Source: Neorhizobium sp. UBA7851 (GTDB lineage Bacteria > Pseudomonadota > Alphaproteobacteria > Rhizobiales > Rhizobiaceae). From it: DNA of 64,000 nt. The stretch spans positions 81,868 through 145,867 of the forward strand of contig DLSX01000258.1 of the NCBI GenBank assembly GCA_002500765.1, given 5' to 3'. Both the position numbers and the translations under genes were made by a program. Each line of letters begins with the position of its first letter. Position 1 is the stretch's first letter. Below the pieces are notes generated by a model. The model was given only the letters and a program-made list of their open reading frames with translations, did not search any database and was not told the origin of the DNA. Positions 55,993 to 64,000 of the stretch are shown in pieces.

Positions 55993-57306
55993 TCAATCGC
56001 GCGCTATTGCATGGAAAAACGTGCCGGTCACAGACCCTCGTTTTCCACCCGATAGACCTATTTCGACGCCGCGACCGTCTGCAATCATGGCGAGAGGTTG
56101 GTCGTTTCCAGCATCGATCACGCGCGCGTAATGGAACTCATGGCCACGGATCAGGTCGTTGGCCGAACCAATCGCGGAAGGTCCCAGCAGGCGTGCCTGG
56201 CGGTAGCCGAGATTCATCTTGCGCTTCGCAAAGCTAGTGGCGTGGGAGAGAAGCCCGGTCATGGCGTGGATCACGCCATCGGCATCCTCCAAGGCCTCGC
56301 CCAGCACCATGTAGCCGCCGCATTCGCCGTGAACGGGTTTCGTTTCGGCGAAGCTCTTCAGGCCTGCCTTGAAATTGTCGGCGGCCGCCAGCTTGGCGGG
56401 ATGCAGTTCGGGATACCCACCTGGTAGCCAGCAGATGTCGCAATCGGCCGGTGGCGCTTCGTCGGCAAGCGGGGAAAACGGAATGATCTCCGCACCCATG
56501 GCGCGCCATTGCCGCTTGATATGCGGATAGAGAAAGGTAAAGGCCGCGTCTTCGGCAAGCGCTATTCTCTGGCCCGGCGGTGGCAGTGCTTTTTCCGTCG
56601 AACCCATTGGAACATCGAAGGGTTTTGCTGCGGCAAAAATCGCATCGAGATCGAGCGAGCGTTCCATCGTATCGGCCAGACGATCGATATGCACATCCAT
56701 TTCGGGATGCTCGCTCGCCTGGACGAGGCCGAGATGGCGTTCCGGCAGCGTCAGTGTCGGATCGCGCAGCACGGTGCCGACGACAGGCAGGCCAAGTGTC
56801 TCGATCGCATCGCCGGAAAGCTTCTTGTGTCGCTCGCTGCCGGCCCTGTTCAGCACGCAGGCGGCCATCTTCACGTCCGGGTCGTAATGCATGAAACCGC
56901 AGGCGATTGCCGCCGCCGTCTGGCTCTGGCCGGAAACGTCGAGCACCAGAAGCACTGGCAAGCCGAAAAGCCGGGCCAGATCGGATGCGGCGCCGGAGCG
57001 ATTGGGTTCGGTAACGATGCCGTCGAACAGGCCCATGGCGCTTTCGATCAGGATCAGCTCGGCATCATCGGCCTGTTCTCGCGCCAGATGGCGCAGAAGA
57101 TCGGGTGCCATCGCCCAGCTGTCCAGATTGAGGCCGGGCAGGCGGGTTGCCGCCTCGTGAAAGCCGGGGTCGATATAATCCGGCCCGGTCTTTACGCCGC
57201 GCACCTTCACGCCGCGCCGCTGAAACGCCCGAAGCAGGCCGATCGTGACGCTCGTCTTGCCAGAGCCGGAGCGCGGTGCGCCGATGATGAGGGCGCGGGC
57301 GGTCAT
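55993..57306 (-). CDS. cobB: cobyrinate / hydrogenobyrinate a,c-diamide synthase
   Basis: Glutamine-dependent amidation of the corrin a and c side chains; 437 residues. The N-terminal ATP domain starts RALIIGAPRSGSGKTSVTIG (P-loop), with GVKTGPDYIDPGFH. The C-terminal class I glutamine amidotransferase-like domain has DICWLPGGYPELHPAKLAA and the nucleophile in PVHGECGGYMVLG. GHEFHYARV ends the fold. Its start overlaps the cobA stop by 4 bases. It is the last minus-strand gene of the cluster. Confidence 0.96.
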   Translation of the reverse strand: MTARALIIGAPRSGSGKTSVTIGLLRAFQRRGVKVRGVKTGPDYIDPGFHEAATRLPGLNLDSWAMAPDLLRHLAREQADDAELILIESAMGLFDGIVTEPNRSGAASDLARLFGLPVLLVLDVSGQSQTAAAIACGFMHYDPDVKMAACVLNRAGSERHKKLSGDAIETLGLPVVGTVLRDPTLTLPERHLGLVQASEHPEMDVHIDRLADTMERSLDLDAIFAAAKPFDVPMGSTEKALPPPGQRIALAEDAAFTFLYPHIKRQWRAMGAEIIPFSPLADEAPPADCDICWLPGGYPELHPAKLAAADNFKAGLKSFAETKPVHGECGGYMVLGEALEDADGVIHAMTGLLSHATSFAKRKMNLGYRQARLLGPSAIGSANDLIRGHEFHYARVIDAGNDQPLAMIADGRGVEIGLSGGKRGSVTGTFFHAIARD

Positions 57307-58106
57307 GGGGTCTTGCCCGAAAGAACGGCCTGACCGGACAGGATAGCCTGCATGGAAACGATCCTGCCGATGATGATCAGTGCCGGTGCGGTAAAATGCT
57401 GGCGCTCAACTTCCGCTTCGACGGTGGCAAGTGTCGCCGTCATCGAGCGTTCGTCCGGCGTGGTTGCGGCCATCAGCACGGCAACGGGCGTGTCTGCGGC
57501 AAGGCCGCCTTCCATCAGCAATTGTGCGATCGTTCCGATCGTGCTGACACCCATATAAACGACGATCGGTTCGCCGGTTTTTGCCAGCGCCTTCCAGTCG
57601 AGATCGCCGGGCGTGCCGGCAGCGTGACCGGTTGCCAGCGTGATCGAGCGGCTGATGCCGCGCATCGTGGCGGGGATGTTGGCCGAGGCGAGGGCCGCCA
57701 AGGCGGATGTCATGCCGGGCAGTACGCGGAAGGGAATATCTTCCTTCACCAGCGCTTCCGCTTCCTCGCCGCCGCGGCCGAAGATGAAGGGATCGCCGCC
57801 CTTCAGCCGCAAGACACGCTTGCCAGCCTTTGCCAGTTCGATCAGTTTGGCGGTGATATCGTCCTGCGCGACGGATGGTTTGCCGCCGCGTTTGCCGACG
57901 AAGATCAGGTCTTTTGTCACCGCCAGCGCCAGCACGCCGTCAGAAACCAGCGCATCATGCACGATCACATCCGCCTTTTTCAGCGCATCGGCCACTTCCA
58001 GCGTCAGATAACGCGGATGACCGGGGCCGGCACCCGCCAGCCATACGTGGCCGGGGGCGAAATCCGGGGCATCGACGATCGTTTCCAGCTGTTCATTCAC
58101 GGACAT
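57303..58106 (-). CDS. cobA: uroporphyrinogen-III C-methyltransferase
   Basis: Methylates uroporphyrinogen III at C2 and C7 to give precorrin-2, the branch point to cobalamin and siroheme; 267 residues. VWLAGAGPGHPRYLTLEVAD and VIVHDALVS open the tetrapyrrole-methylase fold, and RLKGGDPFIFGRGGEEAEAL is the SAM-binding GGDPFIFGR signature. The ATG at 58106 has AGG 7 bases upstream; a TTG two codons earlier is less likely. Divergent from cbiD, with 47 bases between start codons. Confidence 0.96.
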   Translation of the reverse strand: MSVNEQLETIVDAPDFAPGHVWLAGAGPGHPRYLTLEVADALKKADVIVHDALVSDGVLALAVTKDLIFVGKRGGKPSVAQDDITAKLIELAKAGKRVLRLKGGDPFIFGRGGEEAEALVKEDIPFRVLPGMTSALAALASANIPATMRGISRSITLATGHAAGTPGDLDWKALAKTGEPIVVYMGVSTIGTIAQLLMEGGLAADTPVAVLMAATTPDERSMTATLATVEAEVERQHFTAPALIIIGRIVSMQAILSGQAVLSGKTP

Positions 58107-58153
58107 ATTCAAACCTTTTGCCGGCCGGTGGCGGTCGGGCTATAGAAACGGCC

Positions 58154-59275
58154 ATGGAAGCGGCCATTGAAACAGAAAGCAAGAACCTGCGTCGTGGATG
58201 GACGACGGGTACCTGTGCGGCGGCCGCCAGTAAGGCCGCCTGTCTTGCGTTGATGACCGGCGAGTTTCCGGCCCTGGTAGAGGTGACCTTGCCCGGTGGG
58301 CAGCGCCCGGCCTTCGCTCTTGCCATGGAAGAGAAGGGCAGTGGATTTGCCAAGGCAGGCATCGTCAAGGATGCCGGCGATGATCCGGATGTCACCCATG
58401 GCGCGCTGATCATGAGCACAGTGCGCCGTGGGTTGCCCGGCACCGGCATCACCTTCAAGGCGGGGCCTGGCGTCGGCACCGTGACGCGGCTTGGCCTGCC
58501 GCTGCCGCCCGGCGAACCGTCGATCAATCCGGTGCCGCGCAAGATGATCTCCCAGGCGATCCTGGAGGTCTGCCATGGCGAGCGGGATTTCGAGGTCGAG
58601 ATCTCGGTTGCCGATGGCGAGAAGATTGCCGAACGAACCCTCAACGGCCGGCTCGGAATCCTGGGCGGCATATCGATCCTCGGCACGACCGGGATCGTCA
58701 TTCCGTTCTCCTGCGCATCGTGGATCCATTCCATATGGCGCGGCATCGATGTGGCGCGGGCAGCCGGTCTCGACCACGTTTCCGGGGCGACCGGCAATGT
58801 GTCCGAAAAGGCGGCGCAGGCACATCACGGCCTCACCGAGATCGCGCTGATCGACATGGGCGATTTCGTCGGGGGCATGCTGAAATATCTCCGCAGCCAT
58901 CCGGTGCCGAAGGTCACGATTGCCGGCGGCGTCGCCAAGATGACCAAGCTTTCCCAGGGCATGCTCGACGTGCATTCCAAGCGTGGGCTTGCCGATCTCG
59001 AGGCTCTGGCAAAGGTCGCTGCCGAAGCCGGTGCGGCAGCCGATCTGGTGGCGCGCATTACCGCGGCCAATACCGTGTCGCATGCCTTCCAGCTTGCCGA
59101 TGAAAGCGGGTTTCCGCTTGGCAACCGCATTGCGGCACTCGCCTGGAAAACGGCGGCCAAGGCGCTTCATACTCCGGATATCGCTCTTGAAATTCTGGTC
59201 TTCGATCGGCAAGGTCAGCTTGTCGGCAAGACGGAGTTTACCCCCTCCGATCATTCCGACCCCTTATCGGCGTGA
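58154..59275 (+). CDS. cbiD: cobalt-precorrin-5B C1-methyltransferase
   Basis: Methylates C1 during ring contraction; 373 residues. [20 protein letters not shown] is the CbiD start motif, and [38 protein letters not shown] and [20 protein letters not shown] confirm it. CbiD belongs to the anaerobic pathway; here it is embedded in an aerobic-type cluster, where it is expected to replace CobF. The ATG at 58154 is 47 bases from divergent cobA. The 3' end overlaps convergent cobM by 25 bases. It is one of two plus-strand genes in the cluster. Confidence 0.95.
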   Translation: MEAAIETESKNLRRGWTTGTCAAAASKAACLALMTGEFPALVEVTLPGGQRPAFALAMEEKGSGFAKAGIVKDAGDDPDVTHGALIMSTVRRGLPGTGITFKAGPGVGTVTRLGLPLPPGEPSINPVPRKMISQAILEVCHGERDFEVEISVADGEKIAERTLNGRLGILGGISILGTTGIVIPFSCASWIHSIWRGIDVARAAGLDHVSGATGNVSEKAAQAHHGLTEIALIDMGDFVGGMLKYLRSHPVPKVTIAGGVAKMTKLSQGMLDVHSKRGLADLEALAKVAAEAGAAADLVARITAANTVSHAFQLADESGFPLGNRIAALAWKTAAKALHTPDIALEILVFDRQGQLVGKTEFTPSDHSDPLSA

Positions 59276-60048
59276 TCCTTGCTGAATTGATCCCAGCCGG
59301 GGCGAAAACGCCTTACATAGTCGGCATTGTATAGTTGGCTCTCGACGAAATCGGATGCACCCAGCCCCTTGCCAACAAAGATCAGGGCCGTGCGTTCGGC
59401 CGGCTCTTCCGCCAGTTTCGCCTCGATATAGGCAAGCGTGCCGCGGATGATCCGTTCTTCCGGCCAGGAGGCACGCACGACGATCGCGACTGGGCAATCG
59501 GCGCCATAAAGCGGCGTCAGTTCTTCGACGATTTTCCCCAGCGCATGGATGGCGAGATGGATCGCCAGCGTCGCGCCGGTCGCGCCGAAAGCCTTCAGCG
59601 TTTCGCCTTCCGGCATTTTCGAGGCGCGACCGGACACGCGCGTGAGAACGAGGCTCTGTGCCACTTCCGGGATGGTCAGTTCGCGCTTCAGGGCGGCGGC
59701 TGCGGCGGCGAAGGAGGGGACACCCGGCGTCAGCGTATAATCGATCCCGTGTTTTTCCAGCCGGCGGATCTGCTCGGCAACCGCGCTCCAGACGGAGAGA
59801 TCGCCGGAATGCAGCCGCGCCACATCCTTGCCGGCTTTATGGGCTGCAACATATTCGGCTTCGATCTCGTCCAGCGACAGAGACCCGGTATCGACGATCC
59901 GCGCATCCTTCGGGCACCAGTCGAGCAGCTCTTTCGGCATGATCGAGCCGGCATAAAGGCAGACCGGCGCGCGGGCGAGAATATCGCGACCGCGTACGGT
60001 AATCAGGTCTGCGGCACCCGGTCCTGCGCCGATGAAATGGACGGTCAT
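59251..60048 (-). CDS. cobM: precorrin-4 C11-methyltransferase
   Basis: Methylates precorrin-4 at C11; 265 residues of the tetrapyrrole-methylase fold. [30 protein letters not shown] and [20 protein letters not shown] are diagnostic. It overlaps cobE upstream by 4 bases and cbiD downstream (convergent) by 25 bases. Full length. Confidence 0.96.
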   Translation of the reverse strand: MTVHFIGAGPGAADLITVRGRDILARAPVCLYAGSIMPKELLDWCPKDARIVDTGSLSLDEIEAEYVAAHKAGKDVARLHSGDLSVWSAVAEQIRRLEKHGIDYTLTPGVPSFAAAAAALKRELTIPEVAQSLVLTRVSGRASKMPEGETLKAFGATGATLAIHLAIHALGKIVEELTPLYGADCPVAIVVRASWPEERIIRGTLAYIEAKLAEEPAERTALIFVGKGLGASDFVESQLYNADYVRRFRPGWDQFSKDHADKGSE

Positions 60049-60431
60049 GCTTGTTCTTTCAGTTCTGCCAGTGCGCAGGTGGCGCCCTGCGATATCAGCC
60101 TCGGCACGATAATTTCCGACGTCTCGCCGGCTGCTGCCAGCGCGGCACCTTCCGAAAGGCTGGAGGACAGCGTTTTCGCCAGGCTATGCCGTGACACGGT
60201 TTTCGTCCGCGGTTCCGCTTCCATCAGGGCGTCGTCCGCTACGATATGGAGCGGCAGGCCCAGCATCTCGGCCAATTGCAGAATGCCGGCTTCCTCGCGC
60301 TTGATCTCGCCGGTTGCGAGCGCCGTGATGGATTGCCGTGAAATTTTGGCTTCCACACAGGCGGCATCGAGCGCCGACAGAAGCTCATCGCGCGTGCTGC
60401 CCTTACGGCAGCCGAGACCGGCAACGATCAT
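60045..60431 (-). CDS. cobE: cobalamin biosynthesis protein CobE (CbiG C-terminal domain)
   Basis: A 128-residue protein equal to the C-terminal half of Cbi[21 protein letters not shown] and the [20 protein letters not shown] segment are typical of CobE. Its exact role in the aerobic pathway is not settled; CbiG opens the delta-lactone in the anaerobic route. The ATG at 60431 overlaps the cobL stop (ATGA). The frame is open much further, but that would lie inside cobL. Confidence 0.92.
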   Translation of the reverse strand: MIVAGLGCRKGSTRDELLSALDAACVEAKISRQSITALATGEIKREEAGILQLAEMLGLPLHIVADDALMEAEPRTKTVSRHSLAKTLSSSLSEGAALAAAGETSEIIVPRLISQGATCALAELKEQA

Positions 60432-61678
60432 GATTGCATTCCTTTGATCCATGTCCATTGAGTTACCGGCATTGCCGGCTTCCAACCCTGCATCGCGCCC
60501 ACCGGCGCCGAGCGTGAAACTTCCATGCGGATCAGATTGCCGCCGAGTTTCGCCTGTGCCGCCAGCAGCACCGCTTCCATTTCCAATGTAACGGCATTGG
60601 CAACCATCCGGCCACCGGGCTTTAGTGCCGCTAAGGCTGCGTCGAAGACACCCGGTTCGCTGCCACCGCCGCCGATGAAGATCACATCGGGTTGCGGCAG
60701 TCCGGCGAGCGCAGACGGCGCTTCTCCTTCGATAAGCAACAACCCCGGCACGCCAAAACTGGCCGCATTGCGTTTGATCCGGGCGGCACGCTCCGAATTC
60801 GCCTCGATGGCAATCGCTCGCATCGACGGGTCGGCCAGCATCCATTCGATACCGATCGAGCCGGAGCCGGCGCCGATATCCCAGAGCAGTTCACCTCGCC
60901 GAGGGCTGAGCGCCGAAAGTGTCAGCGCCCGGATTTCACGCTTGGTGATCTGCCCGTCATGTTCGAAAAGCGCGTCATCCAGCCCGAAACCCCGCGGCAG
61001 AACGCGCGCATCGGCACTTGCGATCACCTCGATGGCCACGACATTGAGGACATTGATATCCTGCAGTGCGAATTCCCCGGCCTCGCAGGTGCGCATCTTC
61101 TCGGCCTCACCGCCCAGCGCCTCCAATACGGTCATTCTCGATCGACCAACCCCGCTTTTCGTCAGCAGTTCCGCCAGCTCCCGAGGGCCTTTTTCGTCGG
61201 AGGTCAGTGCAATGATCCGTCGACCCGGATGCAGCAGTGGTCTGATCAGATCGATCGGGCGGCCGTGCAGAGAAACAGTCTCGATATCCTGCAGCGCCCA
61301 GCCAAGTCGCGAAGCCGCAAGCGAGAAAGCCGAGGATGAAGGATAGGTGGTAAACTCGTCGGAGCCGATCTGACGCGACAGGGTCACGCCGACGCCATAA
61401 AAAAAGGGATCGCCGGATGCGAGCACGCAGGCTTTCTGTCCTCTCAGCGCCACGACATCGCGCATCGCCGCATCGAAAGGGGTCGGCCATGGCCGTGCCT
61501 GGCCTTTTATCAGGGGCGCTGCAAGCTCCAGATGCCGCTTGCCGCCGAAGACGACCGAAGCATCGGCTATCGCCGCCTTGGCGCGATCGCCCAGTCCTTT
61601 CACGCCATCCTCGCCGATCCCGACAATGGACAGCCAGCGGCTTTGGTTTAAAGCTTGTTTCTCTGATTCAGGAGGCAA
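60428..61678 (-). CDS. cobL: precorrin-6Y C5,C15-methyltransferase (decarboxylating)
   Basis: A fused CbiE-CbiT enzyme of 416 residues. The N-terminal CbiE part (WLSIVGIGEDGVKGLGDRAK, ASGDPFFYGVG) methylates C5. The C-terminal CbiT part, a Rossmann methyltransferase (LLWDIGAGSGSIGIEWMLAD), methylates C15 and decarboxylates. The only suitable start is the TTG at 61678, with TAGGTC upstream. That start faces the cobK TTG at 61680 on the other strand, so each ribosome site lies inside the other gene. Confidence 0.94.
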   Translation of the reverse strand: MPPESEKQALNQSRWLSIVGIGEDGVKGLGDRAKAAIADASVVFGGKRHLELAAPLIKGQARPWPTPFDAAMRDVVALRGQKACVLASGDPFFYGVGVTLSRQIGSDEFTTYPSSSAFSLAASRLGWALQDIETVSLHGRPIDLIRPLLHPGRRIIALTSDEKGPRELAELLTKSGVGRSRMTVLEALGGEAEKMRTCEAGEFALQDINVLNVVAIEVIASADARVLPRGFGLDDALFEHDGQITKREIRALTLSALSPRRGELLWDIGAGSGSIGIEWMLADPSMRAIAIEANSERAARIKRNAASFGVPGLLLIEGEAPSALAGLPQPDVIFIGGGGSEPGVFDAALAALKPGGRMVANAVTLEMEAVLLAAQAKLGGNLIRMEVSRSAPVGAMQGWKPAMPVTQWTWIKGMQS

Positions 61679-61679
61679 T

Positions 61680-62447
61680 TTGACCTACTCCATCCTCATT
61701 CTGGGTGGCACGGCCGAAGCCAAGGCGCTTGCCGCCCGGCTTTCGACGAGCCCCGATTACGATATCCTGCTGTCGCTTGCCGGTCGCACCAAGGCACCGG
61801 CCGAACAGCCCGTGCCGGTTCGCATCGGCGGTTTCGGTGGTGCCGATGGGCTTGCCGCATTTCTTTGCGAAAAGAAGGTGGATCTTCTGATCGATGCGAC
61901 GCATCCGTTTGCGGCGAACATCTCGCGAAACGCTGCCGAGGCGGCGGCGCTGGCGGGTGTCGATATTCTCGCTTTGCGCCGTCCAGCATGGTCGCGACAG
62001 AAAGGTGATCGCTGGCAGGAGGTTGCCGATATCGCGGCCGCCGTCCAAGCCCTCGACATTGCTCCGCGCCGGGTTTTTCTGACGCTCGGCCGGCAGGAAC
62101 TGCTGCCTTTCGAAGCAATGCCGCAGCACTCCTACCTGGTGCGCAGCGTCGATCCGGTCGAACCGCCGCTGAAACTGCCGAACGTTTCCTATATCACCGC
62201 GCGCGGCCCGTTCTCCGAATGGGACGAGATCCAGTTGCTTGAACAGCATGCGATCGATCTCATCGTCTCGAAGAATAGCGGAGGTGCCTCCAGCGTCGGC
62301 AAGATCGATGCCGCCCGACGGCTCGGCATCGAGGTCGTGCTGATCGAACGGCCCCGTCTGCCGGATGTGCCATCGGCCAGAAGCGTCGAGGAACTCGCCG
62401 GCATGGTGCGTCACTGGAAATTCTCCGCTAAAAAACGCGGCGAATAG
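61680..62447 (+). CDS. cobK: precorrin-6A reductase
   Basis: NADPH-dependent reduction of precorrin-6A; 255 residues. The TTG at 61680 is chosen because a perfect AGGAGG lies 5 bases upstream and the protein then begins at the Rossmann strand TYSILILGGTAEAKALAARL. LIDATHPFAANISRNAAEAA, LRRPAWSR, RVFLTLGRQELLPF and VSKNSGGASSVGKIDAARRL are family marks. An upstream open frame would run into cobL. It is plus strand inside a minus-strand cluster and overlaps convergent cobJ by 37 bases. Confidence 0.95.
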   Translation: MTYSILILGGTAEAKALAARLSTSPDYDILLSLAGRTKAPAEQPVPVRIGGFGGADGLAAFLCEKKVDLLIDATHPFAANISRNAAEAAALAGVDILALRRPAWSRQKGDRWQEVADIAAAVQALDIAPRRVFLTLGRQELLPFEAMPQHSYLVRSVDPVEPPLKLPNVSYITARGPFSEWDEIQLLEQHAIDLIVSKNSGGASSVGKIDAARRLGIEVVLIERPRLPDVPSARSVEELAGMVRHWKFSAKKRGE

Positions 62448-63175
62448 ACGATCGGTCTTTTGTCCGTCCGCTTGATCAACCGGGTCTCGGCCGTGCCGAC
62501 GATCACGCAGGTCGCCATATCGGCCATCTCACCCTGCGCTTCTTCGAGCGGCACAATGCGGATCGCCTCGTCGGGCCGGCCTGCTGCACGGCCGAAGATC
62601 ACCGGTACGGAGCCGGGCAGGTGGGCACGCAGAATGTCGAAAGCCTCGCCCAGCTGGTGCGGGCGTGCCTTGCTGATCGGATTATAGAAGGCCATGACGA
62701 AGCCTGCCGTGGCAGCCGCCACGAGACGCTTCTCGATGATCGCCCAGGGTTTCAGGTTGTTCGACAGCGATATGGCGCAGAAATCATGGCCAAGCGGCGC
62801 CCCAGCCTTGGCGGCAACCGCAAGCATGGCAGTAACGCCCGGCACGACGGACAGTTCGATATCGCGCCATTCGGCCGGGCCGTCATCGATCGCTTCGCAA
62901 ACCGCCGCCGCCATGGCAAAGACACCCGGATCGCCGCCGGAAACGACGCAGACCTTGCCGCCCTTGGCCGCCATATCAAGCGCTGCCTTGGCGCGCGCCA
63001 GTTCCTCGCGGTTGTCTGAAGCGTGGCGGCGCTGGTCTGCCCTGAGGTTCAGGCGGTCTATATACGGGAAATAGCCGAAAAAGTCGGTGGATGCCGTAAC
63101 TGCTGCGAGAGCTTCCGGCGTCATCTGGTCGGGATTGCCGGGGCCGAGGCCGACAACGGTCAGCGACCCGGTCAT
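62411..63175 (-). CDS. cobJ: precorrin-3B C17-methyltransferase
   Basis: Ring-contracting methyltransferase, 254 residues. SLTVVGLGPGNPDQMTPEAL and CVVSGGDPGVFAMAAAVCEA are the CobJ/CbiH signatures; FVMAFYNPISKARPHQL completes the family pattern. It overlaps cobI by 4 bases upstream and converges on cobK. In the aerobic route the substrate is made by CobG, which is not in this window. Confidence 0.96.
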   Translation of the reverse strand: MTGSLTVVGLGPGNPDQMTPEALAAVTASTDFFGYFPYIDRLNLRADQRRHASDNREELARAKAALDMAAKGGKVCVVSGGDPGVFAMAAAVCEAIDDGPAEWRDIELSVVPGVTAMLAVAAKAGAPLGHDFCAISLSNNLKPWAIIEKRLVAAATAGFVMAFYNPISKARPHQLGEAFDILRAHLPGSVPVIFGRAAGRPDEAIRIVPLEEAQGEMADMATCVIVGTAETRLIKRTDKRPIVYSPRFLAENFQ

Positions 63176-63927
63176 TTCTTTTCCCCTTGCGGTCTTGTCG
63201 TCCAGCCGGGAACGAGCACGATGGAGAAATAGGGCGCGGGGCTTTCGTCGCGTGTCTCCAGTCGCTCGGCTGCGCCATTCGCCATCGTGCCGCGCTCGAC
63301 ATAGAGCGCGCCGGAAAGCTTTCCGACCGATGCCAAGGCGCGGCGGATTTTCGGCAAGTTACGGCCAACCTTCATAATCACGGCGCCGTCCGTAACTGCG
63401 AGCCTTTCTGCGAGCTTTTCTTCCGACAGTGTGCCGGGCAGCACGCTCAAGATGTCGTCGCCCTGCACCAGCGGCAGGCCGGTCATCGACCAGCAGCCCG
63501 ACATGGCGGTGACGCCCGCAATCACGTCGGCCTGATAGCGATCCTTCAGCCGCAGATGCAGGTGCATATAGGAACCGTAGAACAGCGGATCGCCTTCGCT
63601 CAGCACTGCAACATTCTTGCCGGCATCAAGATAGGCGGCGATTTCCTCGGCCGATCGATCGAAGAAATCGTTGATCGGGTTCTTGTAGTCTGCCTCGTCC
63701 TTGTGCGTCTCGATCGTCACCGGATAGACGAGCGGCAGCTCGATCGTGCCGGGGCGGATATGCGCCTCGACGATGGCGCGGCCATTGCCGGTCGAACCCT
63801 TCTTGCAGAAGAAGGCGATGACATCGGCCTGTTGAACAGCGCGTACCGCCTTCAGCGTCATCAGTTCCGGATCGCCCGGACCGGTGCCGACGCCGGTAAG
63901 CTTGCCCTTGATGATGGCGGCGTTCAC
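63172..63927 (-). CDS. cobI: precorrin-2 C20-methyltransferase
   Basis: Methylates precorrin-2 at C20, committing it to cobalamin; 251 residues. KLTGVGTGPGDPELMTLKAV, DVIAFFCKKGSTGNGRAIVE and VLSEGDPLFYGSYMHLHLRL are diagnostic. The start is a GTG at 63927 overlapping the cobH stop (GTGA). Confidence 0.96.
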   Translation of the reverse strand: MNAAIIKGKLTGVGTGPGDPELMTLKAVRAVQQADVIAFFCKKGSTGNGRAIVEAHIRPGTIELPLVYPVTIETHKDEADYKNPINDFFDRSAEEIAAYLDAGKNVAVLSEGDPLFYGSYMHLHLRLKDRYQADVIAGVTAMSGCWSMTGLPLVQGDDILSVLPGTLSEEKLAERLAVTDGAVIMKVGRNLPKIRRALASVGKLSGALYVERGTMANGAAERLETRDESPAPYFSIVLVPGWTTRPQGEKK

Positions 63928-64000
63928 AGGCCTGCCCTCGCCAGCGCGTTGACCGCGGCGGCGGTCATTGCCGAGCCGCCCATGCGGCCGCGCACCACGG
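63924..64000 (-). CDS. cobH: precorrin-8X methylmutase, C-terminal end only
   Basis: The last 25 codons, ending RGRMGGSAMTAAAVNALARA then GL, are visible before the window edge. The RGRxGGSxxTAAAVNAL pattern and the position before cobI fit CobH, which moves the C11 methyl to C12 to give hydrogenobyrinate. The rest lies outside the window. Confidence 0.85.
   Translation of the reverse strand, partial: VVRGRMGGSAMTAAAVNALARAGL

Noticed and set aside
55638..64000. Cobalamin riboswitch for the cob genes
   Set aside because: I found no B12-box-like leader in the window; the operon start lies to the right of base 64,000.

Overview
The window reads as chromosomal DNA of a Rhizobiaceae alphaproteobacterium (Rhizobium/Agrobacterium-like). 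The basis is the order obgE-proB-proA-nadD-rsfS-rlmH, a divergent frcBCAK/frcR fructose locus, the rhizobial cob cluster, an Irr-type half-site upstream of bacterioferritin, and rhizobial intergenic palindromes. The exact genus cannot be read from the sequence alone.

Bases 1 to about 16,090 are an accessory island that runs up to the 3' end of a tRNA-Ser(CGA) gene. It starts inside a large COG1483/DUF499-type AAA+ ATPase, a family typical of phage-defence loci. It continues with a NYN-LOTUS nuclease-like protein, a serine recombinase, several unrecognised small genes and a 1.2 kb gene-poor stretch with hairpins and phased TGTTGAC repeats, followed by a tyrosine integrase. The right half holds nuclease-like genes. 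One tight operon encodes an exported ClpP-like/PAN protein, a GIY-YIG nuclease and a predicted PD-(D/E)XK protein. Next to it are a DUF2322-like and DUF6880 pair, an HNH endonuclease and a DUF3800 protein. Three diverged 31-bp repeats lie between genes in the first 4.3 kb.

From 16.1 kb the DNA is core genome. It holds rplU-rpmA and two GNAT acetyltransferases, then a long co-directional run: obgE, proB, proA, nadD, rsfS, rlmH, an EnvC-like amidase activator, ctpA, a divergent polysaccharide deacetylase and rppH. Convergent to it are bfd-bfr and an NAD-dependent formate dehydrogenase operon fdsGBA-fdsD without fdsC. An oppABC-DF oligopeptide importer follows.

Between opp (40.9 kb) and frcK lies a strong small-RNA candidate. 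It has four hairpins, each exposing CCTCCTCCC, a perfect anti-Shine-Dalgarno motif, and the last hairpin is also the terminator. A RIME-like rhizobial repeat follows it. The frc locus has a clear palindromic operator between frcB and frcR. After it come an HSL-type esterase, an exported MsrA, a CocE/NonD-type hydrolase and a second peptide ABC importer; long perfect palindromes sit between the last two.

The right end (56-64 kb) is corrin-ring synthesis: cobB, cobA, cbiD, cobM, cobE, cobL, cobK, cobJ, cobI and the end of cobH. Most are on the minus strand with 4-bp overlaps. cbiD and cobK are on the plus strand, and cobK and cobL start one base apart, both with TTG.
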